From Aminipila sp047974845 (lineage in GTDB: Bacteria > Bacillota > Clostridia > Peptostreptococcales > Anaerovoracaceae), in NCBI GenBank assembly GCA_047974845.1, contig JBKECQ010000085.1, positions 1 through 27,208 on the forward strand: a stretch of DNA of 27,208 nt, given 5' to 3'. Shown piece after piece: positions 7,580-15,984 of the stretch. Each line of letters opens with the position of its first letter. The stretch's first letter is position 1. Made by a program: the position numbers and the translations under genes. The notes beneath the pieces are model-generated. The model was not told where the DNA came from. It saw nothing but the letters and a program-made list of their open reading frames with translations, and did no database searches.

Positions 7580-8623
7580 ATGTGTAAGGTGCTTGTTGTG
7601 GAAAATGATAGGATTGAAAGACTTGTTACGAAAGAAGTTTTAAAAAATAACTTTAATAATATTAATTATGTTTTTGAAGCTGAAAACAGTGATGAAGCCT
7701 TTAAATTATTAGGCGGAAGTTTAATTGATATGTTAATATCAAATCTTTCGTATTCTGGGGCAAACCTAATAAAATTGGTTAGGTTTGCAAAACAAAGAAA
7801 TCCAAATGTATCAGTTTTTTTTACTACTACTAAAAGTGAAAGAGAAGTAGCTCATGCTGTTTTAAAATTAAAAGCAGACGGATACCTTTTAAAACCGTTT
7901 AGTCCTGATTTATTATTGTCAGTAGTCAAACCATATGTTCTAAAAGAAGAGGCAGTAGTGGTTGATTTGAAATATACAAAAACGGAAAGAGCATTAAAAC
8001 AATTACAAGCCGGAATACGGGAGCATTTATATAAAAAATGTATTGATTTATCTAAATCATATGTGAATTATGTATATGATGAAAATTATGATACTAATCA
8101 GAAATGTGATATGATAGTTGGATACCTTCAAGGAATAGTTGAAATTGCGGAAGAGTATAAGCTAGACATAGTTGAGATGCTGAAAACAGTTACTTTAGAA
8201 GTAAAGCTCAGGTTTGATAGATATGGGATCAGATACAATACTTTTTTATTAATCACTGATGTCTTAACGCAACTGTTTGATGAAATGGACAAAGAATATT
8301 ACTATGTAGACGACGTTACAAAAGTATTAAACTATATAGATCGAAATATAAAAGGCGGTATCACACTTGATGAAGCTGCTGAACATATAAATATGAGTTC
8401 CTGCTATTTTAGTAAGTTATTTAAAAAGGCAACAAATGAAAACTTTATAACGTATGTTACAAATAGTAGGATTGAATTGGCAAAAGAAATGTTAAGATAT
8501 ACTACACTGCCAATTATAAACATAGCTTATGATTTATCCTATAATGAGACAAACTATTTTAGTAAGGCATTTAAAAAGAAAGTAGGGATCACACCTTCTG
8601 AATATAGAGAGAAGTTTGTATAG
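7580..8623 (+). CDS. AraC-family response regulator with degenerate receiver domain
   Basis: This 347-residue protein has an N-terminal receiver-like domain (residues 2-120), a middle helical region (about 135-240), and two AraC helix-turn-helix units (about 245-345, with ITLDEAAEHINMSSCYFSKL and IINIAYDLSYNETNYFSKAF). In the receiver, the residue that should be the phosphorylated Asp at the end of strand 3 is Asn55 (LISNLSYSG). The Thr/Ser of strand 4 (FFTTTKSE) and Lys105 (LLKPF) persist. It is paired with the PocR sensor, which has lost its His, and precedes the pdu operon, so it is the obvious candidate activator of that operon. ATG 7580 follows a GGGGGG ribosome-site-like run at 7567-7572; an in-frame TTG at 7565 overlaps that run and was rejected. 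Confidence 0.88.
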   Translation: MCKVLVVENDRIERLVTKEVLKNNFNNINYVFEAENSDEAFKLLGGSLIDMLISNLSYSGANLIKLVRFAKQRNPNVSVFFTTTKSEREVAHAVLKLKADGYLLKPFSPDLLLSVVKPYVLKEEAVVVDLKYTKTERALKQLQAGIREHLYKKCIDLSKSYVNYVYDENYDTNQKCDMIVGYLQGIVEIAEEYKLDIVEMLKTVTLEVKLRFDRYGIRYNTFLLITDVLTQLFDEMDKEYYYVDDVTKVLNYIDRNIKGGITLDEAAEHINMSSCYFSKLFKKATNENFITYVTNSRIELAKEMLRYTTLPIINIAYDLSYNETNYFSKAFKKKVGITPSEYREKFV

Positions 8624-8647
8624 AAAAATTTAATATAACCATATAGC

Positions 8648-8691
8648 AAAAAAATGCCGTGTTTTTTTTATAAAAAATGCGGTGTTTTTTT
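8648..8691 (+). terminator. Rho-independent terminator after the sensor/regulator pair
   Basis: A long AT-rich hairpin combines an outer A7:T7 stem with an inner CCGTGTTTTTT/AAAAAATGCGG stem containing two G-U pairs, and ends in a T-run. It lies about 25 bp after the regulator stop and separates it from the pdu operon. Confidence 0.75.
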
Positions 8692-9027
8692 GTGTTTTGT
8701 CAAAAAGGCTGAAAATTCTAAAAATTAAAGGGTGAAGTGTAATTATTCATACAAAAATAGCAAGAAAGTTTACTATTAATTTTTGCACGTCAAAAAAGTA
8801 CCTATGAACTTTTAAAAAAAATTACAGCAAAATTATGCACAACACTACAAAGAAAATGCATCGTGTTTTAATTTTCATTTTTATATAATACCAAGCAAAT
8901 AGCGAATTTCATGTGAAATTAGATTAGCAAGATAATCTTGATTTCTCTTGAAATAAATGAATTAGTTATTTTTTATATTCAATAATGATATTGCAATATA
9001 TGAAAATCTAATATGGAGGTATTTTAG
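8692..9027 (+). promoter_or_regulatory. Promoter and leader region of the pdu operon
   Basis: These 336 bp contain no gene. TATAAT at 8884-8889 is a good -10 element, but the -35 position (about 8861-8866, TCGTGT) is poor, as expected for an activator-dependent promoter. Downstream of it, AATTTCA-TG-TGAAATT (8905-8920) and AGATTA-N6-TAATCT (8921-8938) are small inverted repeats in the predicted leader. GGAGG lies about 10 nt before the pduB ATG. I see no cobalamin riboswitch B12 box (GCCACTG) and no sigma-54 element here. Confidence 0.5.
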
Positions 9028-9819
9028 ATGAAAGATGAATTGATGAGCAGAATTGTTGAGGAAGTAATGAAAAAGGTTGATACAAATGAGCAACCAACTT
9101 CAGGTGCGACTACAGCAGGGTGCTGCGGACTAACAGAATTTGTTGGTACAGCTATTGGACACACCATAGGTTTGGTAATTGCTAATGTGGATCATCAGAT
9201 TCACGAAAAAATGGACATTGATACTAAGTATCGCTCTATAGGTATTATAGGCGGAAGAACCGGTGCAGGTCCACAGATTTTTGCAGCTGACGAAGCTATA
9301 AAGGCTACAAACAGTGACATCTTAAAAATAGAGTTGCCAAGAGATACAGAGGGTGGCGCAGGACATGGATCATTAATTATATTTGGTGCAGAAGATGTAT
9401 CAGATGTAAGAAGAGCCGTAGAAGTTTGTCTAAAAGATTTAGACAGAACTTTTGGTGATGTATATGGAAATGCAGCAGGACATCTTGAATTCCAATATAC
9501 AGCTAGAGCAAGTTTTGCTTTAAATAAAGCTTTTGGTGCTCCCGTTGGGAAATCATTTGGTATTACAGTAGGTGCACCTGCTGCTATTGGGGTAGTTCTT
9601 GCTGATACTGCGGTAAAGGCGGCAACAATTGACGTAATTGGATATTCAAGCCCTGGAAATGGTGGAACAAGCTTTTCAAACGAAGTTATTTTAACATTCT
9701 CAGGTGACTCCGGTGCTGTAAAGCAAGCAATTGTGGCAGCAAGAGATGTGGGTAAGCAATTACTTGGAACATTAGACGGAAGCCCTATTAGTTCTACAAC
9801 AACACCATACATTTTATAG
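9028..9819 (+). CDS. pduB: PduB, trimeric double-BMC-domain shell protein
   Basis: This 263-residue protein has two tandem BMC domains (about 40-145 and 150-260), closely matching the length and organisation of PduB. Diagnostic stretches include EFVGTAIGHTIGLVIANVD, GRTGAGPQIFAADEA and AAIGVVLADTAVKAATIDVIGY. PduB trimers form facets of the microcompartment and have a gated pore. The N-terminus (MKDELMSRIVEEVMKKV) is an amphipathic helix; in Salmonella the PduB N-terminal region links shell to enzyme core. Unusually for a pdu operon, pduB is the first gene, with no pduA ahead of it. Confidence 0.95.
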   Translation: MKDELMSRIVEEVMKKVDTNEQPTSGATTAGCCGLTEFVGTAIGHTIGLVIANVDHQIHEKMDIDTKYRSIGIIGGRTGAGPQIFAADEAIKATNSDILKIELPRDTEGGAGHGSLIIFGAEDVSDVRRAVEVCLKDLDRTFGDVYGNAAGHLEFQYTARASFALNKAFGAPVGKSFGITVGAPAAIGVVLADTAVKAATIDVIGYSSPGNGGTSFSNEVILTFSGDSGAVKQAIVAARDVGKQLLGTLDGSPISSTTTPYIL

Positions 9820-9839
9820 AGTAAGGGAGGAGCACAAGA

Positions 9840-11507
9840 ATGAAAAGATCAAAACGATTTGAAGTATTGGCAAACAGACCTGTAAATCAAGATGGCTTTG
9901 TAACAGAGTGGCCAGAAGTGGGTTTGATTGCAATGAACAGCCCTTTCGATCCTAAACCTAGTATCAAGGTGCAGGATGGTAAGATTGTAGAGCTGGACGG
10001 AAAAGCAAGAGCCGATTTCGATATGCTTGATACTTTCATAGCTGACTATGCAATAAAACCGGAAAATGCAGAAAAAGTAATGGCTATGGATTCATTGGAA
10101 ATTGCAAGAAAAATGTGCGATATCAATGTACCTAGAAAAGAAATATTAGATTTAACATTATCAATGACTCCGGCTAAGATAGTTGAAGTTGTAGGTAAAA
10201 TGAATGTTTTAGAAATGATGATGTCGGTTACAAAAATGAGAGCTAGGTTGATTCCAAGCAATCAGTGCCATGTAACCAATGTAAAAGATTCATTTGTACA
10301 GATAGCTGCAGATGCGGCGGAAGCGGCATTGAGAGGCTTTGATGAACAAGAAACTACAGTTGGTGTAGCTAGACTTGCTCCTTTTAATGCAATGGGTATT
10401 TTTATAGGAGCACAAGTTGGTAGACCGGGTATCCTTACTCAGTGTGCTGTAGAAGAAGCTACAGAACTTATTATGGGTATGAGAGGATTTACCACATATG
10501 CGGAAACAGTTTCTGTATATGGTACTGAGCCGGTGTTTATGGATGGTGATGATACGCCTTATTCAAAAACATTTTTAGCATCCAGCTATGCATCAAGGGG
10601 TTTAAAGATGCGTTTTACATCCGGTACAGGATCAGAAGTTCAAATGGGATATGCAGAAGGCAAATCAATGCTTTATTTGGAAGCACGTTGCTTATATGTA
10701 ACTAAAGGGGCAGGTGTTCAAGGTATACAAAATGGTTCAGTAAGTTGTGTTGGAGTACCCGGCGGAGTACCCGGCGGTATCAGAGCGATTTTGGCTGAAA
10801 ACCTAATTGCAATGGCACTTGACCTAGAATGCGCTTCTTCAAATGACCAAACGTTTACTCATTCAGATTTAAGAAGATGTGCTCGTTCATTAATGCAAAT
10901 GGTTCCAGGTACTGACTTTATATGCTCGGGATACAGTTCAACTCCAAACTACGACAATATGTTTGCAGGTTCAAACTGGGATGCTGAGGATTATGATGAC
11001 TGGAATATTATCCAAAGAGATTTAAAGATAGATGGTGGGCTTCAGCCGGTTGATGAAGACGTGGTTGTAGCGGCAAGAAATAAAGCGGCAAGAGTAATGC
11101 AGGGAATATTTAGAGAACTTGGATTACCGGAAGTAACAGATGAAGAAGTTGAATGTGCTACATATGCACATGGTAGTAAGGATATGCCGGATAGAGATCA
11201 GGCAGCTGATATTAAGGCTATCGAAGAAATGATGGCAAAGAAGATTACAGGTGTAGATTTTGTTAAGGCATTAAACAGTGCGGGATTCCCTGATGTAGCT
11301 GATAGCATATTCAAGATGCTTAAGCAGAGAATTGCCGGTGACTATTTACACACATCTGCAATACTTGATGAAAAGTTCCATGTAATAAGTGCTGTAAACT
11401 ATCCTAACAATTATCATGGCCCACAGACTGGATACCAGATGAGTGATGAAAGATGGGAACAGATTAGTAATATCCGTAATGCTGTTAGTCCAGAAGATGT
11501 TAAATAG
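9840..11507 (+). CDS. pduC: Propanediol dehydratase large subunit
   Basis: This 555-residue alpha subunit of the adenosylcobalamin-dependent diol dehydratase converts 1,2-propanediol to propionaldehyde (and glycerol to 3-hydroxypropionaldehyde) by radical chemistry. The residues known from the Klebsiella enzyme are present with an offset of one: Q142 and H144 (SNQCHVTN), E171, E222, Q297 (QNGS), D336 (SSNDQTFTHSD) and S363 (CSGYSS). Length is normal. ATG 9840 follows GGGAGGAG. It is 20 bp downstream of pduB and directly followed by the medium and small subunits. The sequence reads as diol dehydratase, but glycerol dehydratase is a very close relative and substrate preference cannot be settled by eye. 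Confidence 0.96.
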   Translation: MKRSKRFEVLANRPVNQDGFVTEWPEVGLIAMNSPFDPKPSIKVQDGKIVELDGKARADFDMLDTFIADYAIKPENAEKVMAMDSLEIARKMCDINVPRKEILDLTLSMTPAKIVEVVGKMNVLEMMMSVTKMRARLIPSNQCHVTNVKDSFVQIAADAAEAALRGFDEQETTVGVARLAPFNAMGIFIGAQVGRPGILTQCAVEEATELIMGMRGFTTYAETVSVYGTEPVFMDGDDTPYSKTFLASSYASRGLKMRFTSGTGSEVQMGYAEGKSMLYLEARCLYVTKGAGVQGIQNGSVSCVGVPGGVPGGIRAILAENLIAMALDLECASSNDQTFTHSDLRRCARSLMQMVPGTDFICSGYSSTPNYDNMFAGSNWDAEDYDDWNIIQRDLKIDGGLQPVDEDVVVAARNKAARVMQGIFRELGLPEVTDEEVECATYAHGSKDMPDRDQAADIKAIEEMMAKKITGVDFVKALNSAGFPDVADSIFKMLKQRIAGDYLHTSAILDEKFHVISAVNYPNNYHGPQTGYQMSDERWEQISNIRNAVSPEDVK

Positions 11508-11518
11508 GAGGTGAAAGT

Positions 11519-12187
11519 ATGGCACTTGATGAAAGAATGTTAAAGAGCATCATAGAAGATGTTCTTAAAGAAATGAGCATAGATTCAGAACCACAGAAAG
11601 AAGTAAGTACAATAGTTTCAGGAGCCGCAAATCCAGAAAGCAAACTTGTAATTACAGAATTAGGGGATGCTGAAAAGGGAACTTTGCCAAATGAAGTAGT
11701 AATTGGTGTTGCTGCTGCTTTTGGAAAATATCAGACTAAAACAATTACAGGTATTCCTCATGATAAGGTCCTTAAAGAAATTATCGCAGGTATAGAAGAG
11801 GAAGGCGTTAAATACAGAGTAGTAAAAGTGTATAGAACATCAGATGTATCTTTTGTAGCTCACGATTCTGCAAAGATAAGTGGTTCCGGAATAGGAATAG
11901 GTATTCAATCAAAGGGAACTACTGTTATTCATCAGAAGGATTTATTCCCTCTTGCAAATCTTGAACTTTTTTCACAGGCACCGCTTATTGATCTGGATAC
12001 ATATAGAAAGATAGGTAAGAACGCTGCTAAATATGCAAAAGGGGAATCCCCTTCACCTGTTCCTGTGAAAAATGACCAAATGGCAAGACCAAAATATCAA
12101 GCTATTGCTGCGCTTCTTCATATCAAAGAAACAGAACATGTTGATATGAATAAAAAGCCGCAGGTATTAAAAGTAGAATTTAAATAG
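11519..12187 (+). CDS. pduD: Propanediol dehydratase medium subunit
   Basis: This 222-residue beta subunit of the B12-dependent diol dehydratase contributes to binding of the cobalamin cofactor. The N-terminal residues MALDERMLKSIIEDVLKEM form a short amphipathic helix of the kind that targets PduD into the compartment, followed by a flexible linker. The core (PNEVVIGVAAAFG, then GIPHDKVLKEIIAGIEEEG and GSGIGIGIQSKGTTVIHQKDL) is well conserved and visibly related to the PduH subunit of the reactivase. An AGGAGGTG ribosome site overlaps the end of pduC. Confidence 0.95.
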   Translation: MALDERMLKSIIEDVLKEMSIDSEPQKEVSTIVSGAANPESKLVITELGDAEKGTLPNEVVIGVAAAFGKYQTKTITGIPHDKVLKEIIAGIEEEGVKYRVVKVYRTSDVSFVAHDSAKISGSGIGIGIQSKGTTVIHQKDLFPLANLELFSQAPLIDLDTYRKIGKNAAKYAKGESPSPVPVKNDQMARPKYQAIAALLHIKETEHVDMNKKPQVLKVEFK

Positions 12188-12198
12188 GAGGGCTAAAA

Positions 12199-12711
12199 AT
12201 GAATCAGGAACTATTGATGAAACAAATAGTTGAAGAAGTTATGAAAGCTATGTCAAATACTTCATCAGCTAATACTGTTGAAGAAGCTTGTAAATCTGGG
12301 AAGATTACTGAAGCTCAATATCCTTTAGGAGAGAAGATGGCTGAAAAAATCTACACTCCAACAGGTAAAAAGCTTGCTGATATAAGTTTAGATCAACTAT
12401 TAGAAGGAAAGCTTACATCTGAGGATATGAGAATTGCACCTGATACATTAGAATTACAGGCTCAGGTTGCAGACTCTGTAGGAAGAGATGCTTTTGCGGC
12501 AAATCTTAGAAGAGCTTCAGAACTTATTGCTGTACCGGATGACAGACTTTTGGAAATATACAATGCTCTTAGACCATATCGTTCAACAAAAGAAGAACTT
12601 TATAGCATTGCAAACGAGTTAGAAGGTACCTATGGTTGCGTAATAAATGCAAAGCTTGTTAAGGAAGCGGCAGATGTTTACGAAAAGAGAGGCAGACTTA
12701 AAAAAGACTAA
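12199..12711 (+). CDS. pduE: Propanediol dehydratase small subunit
   Basis: This 170-residue gamma subunit completes the dehydratase. It opens with a helix (MNQELLMKQIVEEVMKAM) whose IVEEVMK core is identical to that in the PduB N-terminus of this operon. The family core is clear: EAQYPLGEK, PTGKKLADISLDQLLEGKLTSEDMRI and RPYRSTKEELYSIANELE. It starts 11 bp after pduD with GGAGGG upstream. Confidence 0.95.
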   Translation: MNQELLMKQIVEEVMKAMSNTSSANTVEEACKSGKITEAQYPLGEKMAEKIYTPTGKKLADISLDQLLEGKLTSEDMRIAPDTLELQAQVADSVGRDAFAANLRRASELIAVPDDRLLEIYNALRPYRSTKEELYSIANELEGTYGCVINAKLVKEAADVYEKRGRLKKD

Positions 12712-12737
12712 ATAATATTGGAAAGATGGAGGGTCTT

Positions 12738-14555
12738 ATGAAAATTATTGCGGGAATAGATATAGGAAATGCCACAACAGAAACAGCTATTGGAAAAATT
12801 GAAAATGGTAAGGTTGATTTTCTCTCCAGTGGTATTGTTCCTACTACCGGAATAAAAGGAACCTCAGCTAATATTAGCGGATTGTTCAAATCTCTTGTAA
12901 ATGCATTAGATCAAGCAGGACTAACAATGGAAGATTTAGATGAAATAAGGGTAAATGAAGCTGCTCCTGTTATCGGGGATGTAGCCATGGAAACTATTAC
13001 CGAAACAATCATAACCGAATCAACTATGATTGGCCATAACCCTGCTACACCGGGAGGTATTGGTGTAGGTCTTGGGGAGACTGTTCTAATAACAGATTTG
13101 AGCAATGCTAAAGTCGATAAAAATTACGTAGTTGTGATTCCATCTTCTGTAGATTTTGAGAAAGCTGCGGAAGAAATAAACAAAGAATCTGATAGTAAAA
13201 ATATTACAGCTGCTATTGTTAAGAAAGACGACGGAGTCTTGATAAACAATAGATTAAATAAAAAAATACCTATTGTAGACGAGGTGGAGCTTGTGGATAA
13301 AGTCCCCCTTGGAATGCTCTGTGCAGTTGAAGTCGCCGGTGTAGGTGGCGTGGTAGAAGTTTTGTCAAATCCTTATGGTGTGGCCACTATGTTTGGTCTG
13401 GATTCTGAGGAGACAAAACAAGTAGTACCCATTGCAAGAGCGCTCATAGGTAACAGATCTGCGGTTGTAATAAAGACTCCGGAAGGAGATATAAAAGAAA
13501 GAAAAATTCCAGCGGGATCTATAGAAATAATAAGTTCAAAAAAAACCATAAAAGTGGATGTTGATGAAGGTTCAGACAAAATTATGGAAGCTGTAGGTGG
13601 ACTTGAACAGGTTGAGGATGTAAGAGGTGAACCCGGAACTAATGCGGGCGGAATGCTTGAAAGAGTAAGACAGGTAATGTCAAATTTAACAGGGCAACAT
13701 CCTAAGCATATTAAGATTAGAGATTTACTTGCAGTTGATACCTATACACCACAAAAAGTAGAAGGTGGGTTGGCAAATGAGTTTTCACAAGAAAGTGCAG
13801 TTGGAATAGCTGCTATGGTTAAAGCCAACAAACTTCAGATGGAAAAAATTGCTCTTGAACTTACTGAAAAGATAAATGTGCCTGTGAAGGTTGGAGGAGT
13901 TGAGGCAGATATGGCTATACGTGGTGCACTAACTACTCCGGGAACAAATAAACCACTTGCAATCTTAGATATGGGAGCAGGGTCAACAGACGCTTCTATT
14001 ATCACACCGAGTGGATTAATAACTTCTATACATTTAGCAGGTGCTGGAAATATGGTAACCATGCTGATTCAGTCAGAAATGGGATTGCAGGATTTTAATA
14101 CCGCAGAGGATATAAAGAAATATCCTTTGGCTAAGGTAGAAAGTTTATTCCATATCAGGCATGAAGATGGAACGGTTGAATTCTTTGAAAGACCTCTATC
14201 TGCAAATGTGTTTGCAAAGGTAGTAATCCTAAAAGAAGGAGAACTGATTCCACTGGAAGGAAACCATTCAATTGAAAAAATAAAAATAATTAGAAAGGCA
14301 GCGAAGGAAAAGGTCTTCGTAACAAATGCAATTAGAGCTTTAAAGAAAGTAAGTCCCACTAATAATGTAAGAGACATACAGTTTGTAGTTTTAGTTGGAG
14401 GTTCCGCCTTAGATTTCGAAATACCTCAGCTTGTAACGGATGCACTTGCACAATATAGGATTGTGTCGGGAAGGGCAAACATAAGAGGTTGTGAAGGCCC
14501 GAGAAATGCAGTAGCTACAGGCTTAGTGTTATCGGTAGCAGAGAAAGATGGTTAA
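12738..14555 (+). CDS. pduG: Diol dehydratase reactivase large (ATPase) subunit
   Basis: This 605-residue Hsp70/actin-fold ATPase swaps inactivated cobalamin out of the dehydratase together with PduH. Features are the N-terminal phosphate loop AGIDIGNATTETAIG, a second nucleotide motif LAILDMGAGSTDASII, FVVLVGGSALDFEIPQL near the end, and a normal length of about 605-610 residues. I moved the start from an in-frame ATG at 12726 to ATG 12738. The upstream ATG overlaps the GGAGGG ribosome site, and the protein then begins MKIIAGIDIG as in relatives. Confidence 0.95.
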   Translation: MKIIAGIDIGNATTETAIGKIENGKVDFLSSGIVPTTGIKGTSANISGLFKSLVNALDQAGLTMEDLDEIRVNEAAPVIGDVAMETITETIITESTMIGHNPATPGGIGVGLGETVLITDLSNAKVDKNYVVVIPSSVDFEKAAEEINKESDSKNITAAIVKKDDGVLINNRLNKKIPIVDEVELVDKVPLGMLCAVEVAGVGGVVEVLSNPYGVATMFGLDSEETKQVVPIARALIGNRSAVVIKTPEGDIKERKIPAGSIEIISSKKTIKVDVDEGSDKIMEAVGGLEQVEDVRGEPGTNAGGMLERVRQVMSNLTGQHPKHIKIRDLLAVDTYTPQKVEGGLANEFSQESAVGIAAMVKANKLQMEKIALELTEKINVPVKVGGVEADMAIRGALTTPGTNKPLAILDMGAGSTDASIITPSGLITSIHLAGAGNMVTMLIQSEMGLQDFNTAEDIKKYPLAKVESLFHIRHEDGTVEFFERPLSANVFAKVVILKEGELIPLEGNHSIEKIKIIRKAAKEKVFVTNAIRALKKVSPTNNVRDIQFVVLVGGSALDFEIPQLVTDALAQYRIVSGRANIRGCEGPRNAVATGLVLSVAEKDG

Positions 14556-14557
14556 TT

Positions 14558-14920
14558 ATGTTGTTAAATGAAGAGTCAAAACCGACAATTATTATTCATA
14601 CAGATAAAGAATTTGGCGGTAAAAATATTCTAAATCAGATATGCAATGGCATTGAAGAAGAAGGAATACCTTATGAGGTAATAATGGTAGATGACTGCAG
14701 TAATCATATCAAAATGGCATATGAGGCTTGTCAAAACTCAAGACTTGGAGTTGGAATAGGGATTACAGAAGGACATGTGGCTTTGCATTATGAAAAGTTG
14801 CAGGAAGAATATCCGCTTTTCAACATATCTACGTATGAAGACATAGGAAAAGTTAGAGATATTGGAGCAAATGGGGCTAGACTCGTAAAAAGGATGCCAT
14901 TTAAGGTGTTGCAGGAATAA
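14558..14920 (+). CDS. pduH: Diol dehydratase reactivase small subunit
   Basis: This 120-residue small subunit of the reactivase resembles the dehydratase beta subunit fold (KPTIIIHTD, GIEEEGIPYEVI, LGVGIGITEGHVALHYEKL, YPLFNI). During reactivation it displaces that subunit. The ATG is only 2 nt after the pduG stop and lacks a strong ribosome site, so translation is probably coupled to pduG. Confidence 0.93.
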   Translation: MLLNEESKPTIIIHTDKEFGGKNILNQICNGIEEEGIPYEVIMVDDCSNHIKMAYEACQNSRLGVGIGITEGHVALHYEKLQEEYPLFNISTYEDIGKVRDIGANGARLVKRMPFKVLQE

Positions 14921-14965
14921 GTAGACGGGCAGGATTGCATTTTTGCAAGAGGAGGTGAAATAGTA

Positions 14966-15649
14966 ATGCTAAAAAGCCTCGGTTTAATTGAAACGATAGG
15001 TCTTACTACAGGTATAGCAGCTGCTGACGCGGCTGTAAAATCTGCAAATGTTACATTAGTAGGTTATGAATTGGCAAAAGGATCTGGAAGAACCGTAATT
15101 AAAGTAGAGGGTGATGTTGGTGCAGTAAAGGCGGCCATAGAGGCGGCTTGTGCAGCAGCGGTAAGCATTGGTGCTGTTGCAGCAACAAAGGTAATTGCAA
15201 GACCGGCGGAAGAATTAGAATCTATGATACGAAACAGGGACACAGTTGGCTATTACGTTAAGAAAAAAATTGGTAAGAAGCCAGAGAAGGAGCCATGTTT
15301 TGAATCTGAATCAAAGGTAAAAGAGGAAGAAAGTTCCGCGGTTGATATTACAACAAATTTTGATGAAAAAAATCAAGATCCAGAGCATGAGGTAGCTAAT
15401 CGGGAAATTGAGGAAAAGATAGCCCAATCGGAGATTGAGAAAAAGGTAGCCCAGCCAGAAATTGATGAAAAGGCAACCAAATCGGAAATTGAGGAAAAGG
15501 TAGCCCAATCAGAGATTGAGGAAAAGGCAGACCAGCCGGAGGCTCCAGAGGTTAAGCAAATTCATAAAACCGAAGAAAAGAAAGCTTTAGAAAAACCAAA
15601 GACAGGACAGAAAAAGAATAACCAAAAAGGTAATAAGCCAAAAAAATAA
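14966..15649 (+). CDS. BMC-H shell protein with long repeat-bearing C-terminal extension (PduK-like)
   Basis: Residues 1-85 are a standard hexamer-forming BMC domain (LGLIETIGLTTGIAAADAAVKSANV; pore loop LAKGSGRT; VEGDVGAVKAAIEAA). An extension of about 140 residues follows. It contains five consecutive 9-residue repeats at 147-191 (EIEEKIAQS, EIEKKVAQP, EIDEKATKS, EIEEKVAQS, EIEEKADQP), then a lysine-rich tail (KPKTGQKKNNQKGNKPKK). PduK of Salmonella is also a BMC-H with an extension, and this gene follows pduH. However, the PduK Fe-S cysteine motif is absent (only C62 and C111 occur), so the symbol is withheld. The tail is probably helical or disordered and may bind cargo, shell or the cell body. 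GGAGGTG lies 8 nt before ATG 14966. Confidence 0.9.
   Translation: MLKSLGLIETIGLTTGIAAADAAVKSANVTLVGYELAKGSGRTVIKVEGDVGAVKAAIEAACAAAVSIGAVAATKVIARPAEELESMIRNRDTVGYYVKKKIGKKPEKEPCFESESKVKEEESSAVDITTNFDEKNQDPEHEVANREIEEKIAQSEIEKKVAQPEIDEKATKSEIEEKVAQSEIEEKADQPEAPEVKQIHKTEEKKALEKPKTGQKKNNQKGNKPKK
15404..15538 (+). repeat. Five in-frame 27-bp tandem repeats in the extended BMC-H gene
   Basis: Five contiguous 27-bp units at 15404-15430, 15431-15457, 15458-15484, 15485-15511 and 15512-15538 encode the 9-residue repeat of the shell protein tail. Units differ by several silent and coding substitutions, so the array is not newly expanded. Its length can still change by recombination without shifting frame. 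Confidence 0.95.
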
Positions 15650-15690
15650 AAAATTTCTTAATAATAAGTAAAAAATAGGAGGATTTTATT

Positions 15691-15972
15691 ATGAATGAAG
15701 CATTAGGAATGATTGAAACTAAAGGTTTAGTAGGAGCTATTGAAGCGGCAGATGCTATGACTAAGTCAGCAAATGTTAAGTTAATTGGATATGAAAAAAT
15801 TGGATCAGGACTGGTTACTGTAATGGTTAGAGGAGATGTTGGCGCAGTAAAGGCTGCTGTTGACGCAGGCGCGTGTGCGGCAACAAAGGTTGGAGAAATT
15901 GTATCTCAGCACGTTATTCCAAGACCTCATACAGATGTTGAAAATCTTTTACCAAAGACTTTACATGAATAA
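15691..15972 (+). CDS. PduA/PduJ-type hexameric BMC shell protein
   Basis: This 93-residue single BMC domain has the major facet protein hallmarks: ALGMIETKGLVGAIEAADAMTKSANVKLIGYE, the pore loop KIGSGLV, RGDVGAVKAAVDAGA, and the C-terminus VIPRPHTDVENLLP. PduA and PduJ are nearly identical and cannot be separated by eye; only one such gene is present here. Hexamers tile the shell and the pore passes diol. GGAGG lies upstream of ATG 15691. Confidence 0.95.
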   Translation: MNEALGMIETKGLVGAIEAADAMTKSANVKLIGYEKIGSGLVTVMVRGDVGAVKAAVDAGACAATKVGEIVSQHVIPRPHTDVENLLPKTLHE

Positions 15973-15984
15973 TAGGAGCGGATT

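Noticed and set aside
8980..9000. Second sigma-54 promoter before pduB (TTGC near 8991)
   Set aside because: The -24 half lacks GG at the required 10-nt spacing.
8692..9027. Cobalamin riboswitch in the pdu leader
   Set aside because: No B12 box (GCCACTG) or large multi-stem layout is visible. Only short AT-rich inverted repeats are present, and protein-based activation fits better.
9201..9812. Long open frame of 203 codons on the minus strand
   Set aside because: It is antisense to pduB, whose family, start and operon position are certain. It has no ribosome site or recognisable domain and is a by-product of pduB codon use.
14069..14377. 102-codon minus-strand frame, with several shorter ones at 12698-14062
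   Set aside because: All are antisense to pduG and have no ribosome site or family resemblance.
15311..15508. 65-codon minus-strand frame with Leu/Phe-rich repeats
   Set aside because: It is only the reverse reading of the 27-bp repeats in the extended BMC-H gene.
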